Shown: one piece after another, positions 6,108-10,228 of the stretch
How the letters are laid out: each line of letters opens with the position of its first letter
Numbering within the stretch: position 1 is the first letter of the stretch
Assembly: GCA_023388195.1 (NCBI GenBank)
Contig: JAEWGR010000175.1
Location: 1 to 10,228 of the forward strand
From: Bacillota bacterium
GTDB taxonomy: Bacteria > Bacillota > Negativicutes > Sporomusales > Sporomusaceae
DNA: 10,228 nt
Direction of reading: 5' to 3'
Notes under the pieces: generated by a model
The model's database searches: none
Seen by the model: only the letters and a program-made list of their open reading frames with translations
Told to the model about the DNA's origin: nothing
Position numbers and translations under genes: made by a program

Positions 6108-7247
6108 ATGCAATTTCAACTTACTGACGAGCAAAAGACGATGCAGAAATTAGTCCGGGAGTTTGCCGAAAAAGAAGTGGCTCCAGGTGCGGCCGAACGT
6201 GATGAAAAGGAAGAGTTTTCCCGGGAAATTGCCGATGCTATGGGCGAAATGGGCCTGGCCGGTATTTGTTTTCCTGAGCAGTATGGCGGTGCAGAGGCCG
6301 ATGTTCTCAGCTATATTTTAGCGGTGGAAGAATTATCGCGGGTTGATGCCGGTGTGGGTATTACCTTATCGGCCACGGTCTCCCTGTGCGCCTGGCCTAT
6401 CTTTGCTTTTGGCACCGAAGAGCAAAAACAAAAATATCTGGTGCCGCTGGCAGAGGGCGTAAAGCAGGGGGCTTTTGGCCTGACTGAACCCAATGCGGGC
6501 ACCGATGCCGCTTCCCAGCAGACTGTGGCTATTGCCGCCGGCGACCATTATGTGCTGAACGGCAGCAAAATATTCATTACGAATGCCGGTGAGGCCGAGA
6601 TTTATATCGTATTTGCCATGACTGATAAAACAAAAGGGGTTAAAGGAATTTCCGCCTTTATTCTGGAGAAAGGTATGGCGGGTTTTACGTTTGGCAAAAA
6701 AGAACATAAAATGGGTATCCATTCTTCTCTGACTAATGAACTTATTTTTCAGGATGTGAAAGTACCCAGAGAGAATTTGCTGGGCAAAGAGGGTGAGGGT
6801 TTTAAAATTGCGATGGCCACACTTGACGGCGGCCGGATTGGTGTGGCCGCCCAGGCGTTAGGGATTGCCCAGGCCGCTGTTGAGCATGCGGTAAAGTATG
6901 CCAAAGAGCGGGTCCAGTTTGGCCAGCCCATTGCAGCGAACCAGGCCATCGCCTTTATGCTGGCAGATATGGCAACAAAAGTGGATGCAGCCCGCTTGCT
7001 TGTTTATCGTGCAGCCTATTTAAAAGATCAGGGGCTCCCCTACTCCAAAGAGGCGGCGATGGCGAAGCTGTATGCATCCGATGTGGCGATGGCGGTCAGC
7101 ACCGATGCCGTACAGATTTTTGGCGGTTATGGCTATAGCCGGGAGTATCCGGTAGAGCGGCTGATGCGGGATGCAAAAATCACTCAGATTTATGAGGGAA
7201 CAAATCAGGTGCAACGGATGGTTATTGCCGGCAGCCTATTGCGTTAA
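6108..7247 (+). CDS. bcd: Short-chain acyl-CoA dehydrogenase (butyryl-CoA dehydrogenase type)
   Basis: A 379-residue FAD enzyme, the usual length for bacterial butyryl-CoA dehydrogenases. It interconverts an acyl-CoA and its 2-enoyl-CoA; with the Etf encoded next door it most likely reduces crotonyl-CoA to butyryl-CoA. Visible marks are an N-terminal helical domain (LTDEQKTMQKLVREFAEKEV), the flavin/substrate motif FGLTEPNAGTDAAS, the IFGGYGYSREYPVERLMRDA signature, and the catalytic base Glu363 in IYEGTNQ. I chose ATG 6108 because AGGAGA (6094-6099) is 8 nt upstream; the in-frame ATG at 6099 overlaps that site. It is the first gene after the sigma-54 promoter, 37 bp before etfB. Caffeyl-CoA reductase, which works with a similar Etf, is an alternative, but the nearby 3-hydroxybutyryl-CoA dehydrogenase favours a C4 substrate. 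Confidence 0.9.
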   Translation: MQFQLTDEQKTMQKLVREFAEKEVAPGAAERDEKEEFSREIADAMGEMGLAGICFPEQYGGAEADVLSYILAVEELSRVDAGVGITLSATVSLCAWPIFAFGTEEQKQKYLVPLAEGVKQGAFGLTEPNAGTDAASQQTVAIAAGDHYVLNGSKIFITNAGEAEIYIVFAMTDKTKGVKGISAFILEKGMAGFTFGKKEHKMGIHSSLTNELIFQDVKVPRENLLGKEGEGFKIAMATLDGGRIGVAAQALGIAQAAVEHAVKYAKERVQFGQPIAANQAIAFMLADMATKVDAARLLVYRAAYLKDQGLPYSKEAAMAKLYASDVAMAVSTDAVQIFGGYGYSREYPVERLMRDAKITQIYEGTNQVQRMVIAGSLLR

Positions 7248-7284
7248 TATAAATAGCGAGTATCATACCAGGAGGTCACAAGAC

Positions 7285-8070
7285 ATGGAAATTGTTGTTT
7301 GTGTCAAGCAGGTGCCTGATACAACGGAAGTAAAGATTGATCCGGTGACGAATACACTGATTCGTCAGGGGGTACCGAGTATTGTTAATCCGTTTGATAA
7401 AAATGCGGTAGAGGCTGCGCTGCAGCTCAAAGAGAAACATGGCGGCAGGGTCACGGTGATTTCCATGGGGCCGCCTCAGGCCGGGGAAGCACTCAAGGAG
7501 TGCCTGGCTATGGGGGCTGATGAGGCTGTTTTGGTCAGTGACCGGGCTTTTGGCGGTGCCGATACACTGGCAACAAGCTACACCCTGGCTGCTGCTGTTA
7601 AAAAGCTGGGTCTGCCGGATATGATTATCTGCGGCAAGCAAGCCATTGACGGCGATACAGCCCAGGTGGGGCCGGAGATGGCTGAACACCTGGGCATAGC
7701 CCAGATTACCTGTGTTGCCAAAATTGAAATCGAAGGTCAATGCGTACGGGTGGAACGGGAACAGGAAGAGGGGTATGAGATCATCGCAGCCCAAACCCCG
7801 GTATTGCTCACAGTGCTTAAGTCCATTAACGAGCCCCGTTTGCCGACGGTTAAAGGCACGATGAAGGCTAACCGCAAGCAAATTCCAGTCTGGACAGCCG
7901 GTGAACTGGCTGTTAATCCGGTTCAACTTGGCCTTACCGGCTCGCCCACCCAGGTCAGGCGGATTTTTACCCCGCCCCAGCGGGTGCAAGGCGAGATTAT
8001 TCAGGCTGACAGCCCCCGGGCAGCGGCGGCATTATTGACGAAAAAGCTAATAGCAGCAAAGATTGTATAA
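7285..8070 (+). CDS. etfB: Electron transfer flavoprotein, beta subunit
   Basis: A 261-residue EtfB. With EtfA it carries electrons between NADH, ferredoxin and the acyl-CoA dehydrogenase in the cytoplasm. It opens MEIVVCVKQVPDTTEVKID and contains VNPFDKNAVEAAL. CGKQAIDGDTAQVGPE (residues 116-131) is the flavin-binding stretch seen in bifurcating Etfs, where this subunit holds the bifurcating FAD and binds NADH. The C-terminal arm NEPRLPTVKGTMKANRK is typical. The start at 7285 has GGAGG 9 nt upstream; the reading frame stays open further upstream, but that would overlap bcd and has no support. It is 14 bp from etfA. The family is certain; bifurcation is inferred from the motif and partners. 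Confidence 0.94.
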   Translation: MEIVVCVKQVPDTTEVKIDPVTNTLIRQGVPSIVNPFDKNAVEAALQLKEKHGGRVTVISMGPPQAGEALKECLAMGADEAVLVSDRAFGGADTLATSYTLAAAVKKLGLPDMIICGKQAIDGDTAQVGPEMAEHLGIAQITCVAKIEIEGQCVRVEREQEEGYEIIAAQTPVLLTVLKSINEPRLPTVKGTMKANRKQIPVWTAGELAVNPVQLGLTGSPTQVRRIFTPPQRVQGEIIQADSPRAAAALLTKKLIAAKIV

Positions 8071-8084
8071 CGGAGGCAATAGAC

Positions 8085-9284
8085 ATGGCAGTCAAGGTAA
8101 TAAAAGAAGAGTGTGTTGGTTGCAGTGCGTGCATAAATACCTGCCCCTTCGGCGCAATGGTTATGGAGGCGGATAAGGCCACAATAACTGCTGCGTGCAC
8201 GCTATGCGGGGCGTGTGTTGATACATGCCCTGTACAGGCTATTGTTAGAGAAGCAGGTCCGGTTGCTGTTGCTATGGATAAAGACGCCTATAAAGATGTC
8301 TGGGTATTTATAGAACAGGTAGACGGACAGACCCGGAATGTCAGTCACGAGTTGTTGGGGGAAGGCCGGAAACTGGCGGCTGCCATGGGGCAGAAGCTGG
8401 CCGGCGTGTTGATTGGTGATAAGGTGGAGCACCTGGCGGCCGGCGTATTTGCCAGTGGCGCCGATACGGTATATCTGGTTGAGGGCACTGCCTTCCAGAG
8501 CTATAGCACGGATGGTTATACGGCCGTGTTTACTGAACTGATTAAGGAGTACAAACCGGCTGTTATTCTTATCGGCGCGACAAATGACGGCCGGGATTTA
8601 GGTCCACGGGTGGCTTGCCGGGTGGGGACCGGTTTAACAGCCGATTGCACTAATCTTGGCCTGGATGAGCAGACCGGTCTTATTGCCTGGACCCGGCCGG
8701 CCTTTGGCGGCAATATTATGGCTACTATCCTGTGTCCTGAACACCGGCCGCAGATGGGGACCGTCCGGCCCAAAGTATTTAAGCGCCCGCAGCCGGATTT
8801 TTCCCGTACCGGCGAGCTGGTGCGGGTGACCAGCCGTGTGCAAAGTCAGGATATCCGGACAAAGCTTATTGAAATTGTTAAGGTGTGCACCACGTCCTGC
8901 AATTTGGAAGAAGCCGAGATTATTGTAGCCGGCGGCCGCGGTCTGGGCAAGCCGGAGAATTTTACGCTGATTGAAGAGCTGGCCAATGTTCTGGGCGGGG
9001 CGGTTGGAGCGTCAAGAGCGGTCATCGATGCCGGCTGGAAACCTCATTTCCATCAGGTCGGGCAAACCGGTAAGACTGTCGGCCCTAAAGTATATTTTGC
9101 CTGCGGTATCTCCGGCGCTATTCAGCATGTGGCCGGTATGTCCTCATCAGACATTGTGATTGCCATTAATAAAGACGCCGATGCGCCTATTTTTAAGGTT
9201 GCTGATTTTGGTATTGTGGGCGATGTAGCAGAGGTACTGCCGGCTTTAATTGCCGAGCTCAGGCAAGTAAAACAGGCAGGATAA
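8085..9284 (+). CDS. etfA: Electron transfer flavoprotein, alpha subunit, with N-terminal 2x[4Fe-4S] ferredoxin domain
   Basis: A 399-residue EtfA, longer than the usual 320-340 because of a ferredoxin-like domain at the front. Cysteines 10/13/16/20 and 38/41/44/48 (CxxCxxCxxxCP twice) should hold two [4Fe-4S] clusters. The rest is normal EtfA: an N-terminal alpha/beta domain from about residue 70, then the C-terminal FAD domain with GGRGLGKPENF, VGASRAVIDAGW, GQTGKTVGPKVYFACGISGA and INKDADAPIFKVADFG. The added clusters resemble CarE of the Acetobacterium woodii caffeyl-CoA reductase complex, a bifurcating system, and could relay electrons to or from free ferredoxin. GGAGG lies 8 nt before ATG 8085. 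A stand-alone ferredoxin fused by misassembly is unlikely, since the frame is clean throughout. Confidence 0.94.
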   Translation: MAVKVIKEECVGCSACINTCPFGAMVMEADKATITAACTLCGACVDTCPVQAIVREAGPVAVAMDKDAYKDVWVFIEQVDGQTRNVSHELLGEGRKLAAAMGQKLAGVLIGDKVEHLAAGVFASGADTVYLVEGTAFQSYSTDGYTAVFTELIKEYKPAVILIGATNDGRDLGPRVACRVGTGLTADCTNLGLDEQTGLIAWTRPAFGGNIMATILCPEHRPQMGTVRPKVFKRPQPDFSRTGELVRVTSRVQSQDIRTKLIEIVKVCTTSCNLEEAEIIVAGGRGLGKPENFTLIEELANVLGGAVGASRAVIDAGWKPHFHQVGQTGKTVGPKVYFACGISGAIQHVAGMSSSDIVIAINKDADAPIFKVADFGIVGDVAEVLPALIAELRQVKQAG

Positions 9285-9318
9285 AAAAGACGCAAAACCA
9301 CAGAGGAGGGGAATTATT

Positions 9319-10173
9319 ATGGAAATAAATAAAGTGCTTATTATCGGTGCCGGTCAAATGGGCTGCGGGATTGCCCAGGTTATGGCTCAAAACGGTATTG
9401 TTGTTGTTTTGCAGGATATCAAGCCTGAACTTGTACAGCAGGGTATCGCCAAAATTGAACGGAACTTGAAAAAACTGGTGGAAAAAGGTATGCTGAATCC
9501 GGAAGAGCAAACTGCTGCTAGGGGCTGCATCCGGGGAGCTTCCGCACTGGATACCTCAGTCTGCCAGGTGGATTTGGTTATTGAGGCGGCTGTGGAGAAT
9601 GCCGGCATTAAGCGTGAAGTTTTTGAACTGCTGGACAGGCTCTGCCCTAAGCACACTATTTTGGCCAGCAATACCTCTTCGCTGCCAATAACGGCGATCG
9701 GTGCCTTTACCAAACGGGCTGAAAAAGTGATTGGCATGCATTTTTTTAATCCGGCTACGATCATGAAGCTTGTTGAGATCATCAGCGGTTTGGCTACCAG
9801 CGAGGAAACCTTTACTGCCGTCAGGACGCTGACTGAAAAAATAGGCAAAAACCCGGTAAAGGTTGAAGATTATCCCGGTTTTGTGGGCAATCGGATTATG
9901 ATACCTATGATTAATGAGGCGATCTGCACCTTGATGGAAGGAGTTGCCTCTGCCGAAGATATTGATCAGGTAGCCAAACTGGGTTTTAACCATCCGATGG
10001 GGCCGCTGGCCTTAGCCGATTTGATTGGTAATGATACTGTTTTGTCCATTATGGAGGTTTTGTATAATGGCTACGGCGATCCCAAATATCGCCCCTGCCC
10101 GCTCTTGAAAAAGATGGTTCAGGCCGGTTATTTAGGCCGTAAAACAGGCAAAGGCTTCTATGATTACAACTAA
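9319..10173 (+). CDS. hbd: 3-hydroxybutyryl-CoA dehydrogenase
   Basis: A 284-residue NAD(P)-dependent short-chain 3-hydroxyacyl-CoA dehydrogenase, which interconverts acetoacetyl-CoA and 3-hydroxybutyryl-CoA. The Rossmann motif GAGQMG is at residues 10-15. Ser120 (NTSSLP), His141 (GMHFFNP) and Asn191 (FVGNRI) have the same mutual spacing as the catalytic residues of the human enzyme. The C-terminal domain ends with GYLGRKTGKGFYDYN, the normal family ending. ATG 9319 is preceded by GAGGAGGGG. It is 34 bp after etfA and 20 bp before the next gene, so part of the same operon. With the acyl-CoA dehydrogenase and Etf it makes up most of a C4 reduction or oxidation route; thiolase and crotonase would complete it. 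Confidence 0.95.
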   Translation: MEINKVLIIGAGQMGCGIAQVMAQNGIVVVLQDIKPELVQQGIAKIERNLKKLVEKGMLNPEEQTAARGCIRGASALDTSVCQVDLVIEAAVENAGIKREVFELLDRLCPKHTILASNTSSLPITAIGAFTKRAEKVIGMHFFNPATIMKLVEIISGLATSEETFTAVRTLTEKIGKNPVKVEDYPGFVGNRIMIPMINEAICTLMEGVASAEDIDQVAKLGFNHPMGPLALADLIGNDTVLSIMEVLYNGYGDPKYRPCPLLKKMVQAGYLGRKTGKGFYDYN

Positions 10174-10193
10174 GAAAAAGGTTGGAGGTGCAG

Positions 10194-10228
10194 ATGGTGA
10201 CTCACTATAATAATCTGCTGTATGTAAC
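10194..10228 (+). CDS. Start of another operon gene (cut by window edge)
   Basis: ATG 10194 (or GTG 10197) follows GGAGG at 10184-10188 and stays open for the 11 codons left, reading MVTHYNNLLYV. The spacing after hbd matches the other gene joints in this operon. A short N-terminus ending in YNNLLYV would suit a crotonase-type enoyl-CoA hydratase, the missing step between hbd and bcd, but this is a guess from context and a few residues. Confidence 0.5.
   Translation, partial: MVTHYNNLLYV

Noticed and set aside
7171..7284. Longer N-terminus for EtfB
   Set aside because: The extra codons overlap the conserved C-terminus of the acyl-CoA dehydrogenase in another frame. MEIVVCVKQVPDT is the normal EtfB beginning, and GGAGG supports it.
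1..10228. tRNA, rRNA, CRISPR, insertion sequence or phage attachment signals
   Set aside because: No repeat arrays, transposase-like proteins, terminal inverted repeats or RNA-gene cores were seen on either strand.

Overview
The window looks like chromosomal DNA from an anaerobic, probably fermentative Bacillota. A Sporomusa-like Negativicute is my best guess, but it rests only on gene content, roughly 50% GC by eye, strong GGAGG ribosome binding sites and sigma-54 use; no marker gene is present. There are eight genes in two functional blocks, and no RNA genes, CRISPR arrays or mobile elements are visible.

Block 1 (1-5862) concerns aromatic catabolism. A LysR-type regulator, cut by the left edge, is read leftwards. 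Divergent from it are two overlapping genes for a molybdenum/iron-sulfur enzyme of the pyrogallol-phloroglucinol transhydroxylase type. The large subunit keeps the residues I associate with the Pelobacter acidigallici active site, but it carries an extra N-terminal SCP2-like domain of about 125 residues. The small subunit has three [4Fe-4S] sites and the family's C-terminal beta domain. After a hairpin and a separate promoter with a 20-bp palindrome comes an NCS2-family permease. It lacks the acidic nucleobase-binding residues of that family, so it may carry an aromatic compound rather than a purine or pyrimidine.

Block 2 (5863-10228) is a tight run for butyryl-CoA metabolism: short-chain acyl-CoA dehydrogenase, EtfB, EtfA with two N-terminal [4Fe-4S] motifs, 3-hydroxybutyryl-CoA dehydrogenase, and the start of one more gene. 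The Etf pair has features of electron-bifurcating types. The operon is preceded by an excellent -24/-12 (sigma-54) promoter. Upstream lie three copies of a 16-bp dyad, GATG-N8-CATC, at spacings suited to an enhancer-binding protein. The third copy is inside the hairpin that looks like the permease terminator.

Together the blocks fit anaerobic breakdown of trihydroxybenzenes. Substrate enters, pyrogallol is isomerised to phloroglucinol, ring reduction and cleavage (genes not in this window) give C6/C4 acids, and the C4 part passes through 3-hydroxybutyryl-CoA and crotonyl-CoA with flavin-based electron transfer. This link is inferred from adjacency. The strongest leads are the SCP2-transhydroxylase fusion, the triple dyad with the sigma-54 promoter, and the altered NCS2 substrate site.
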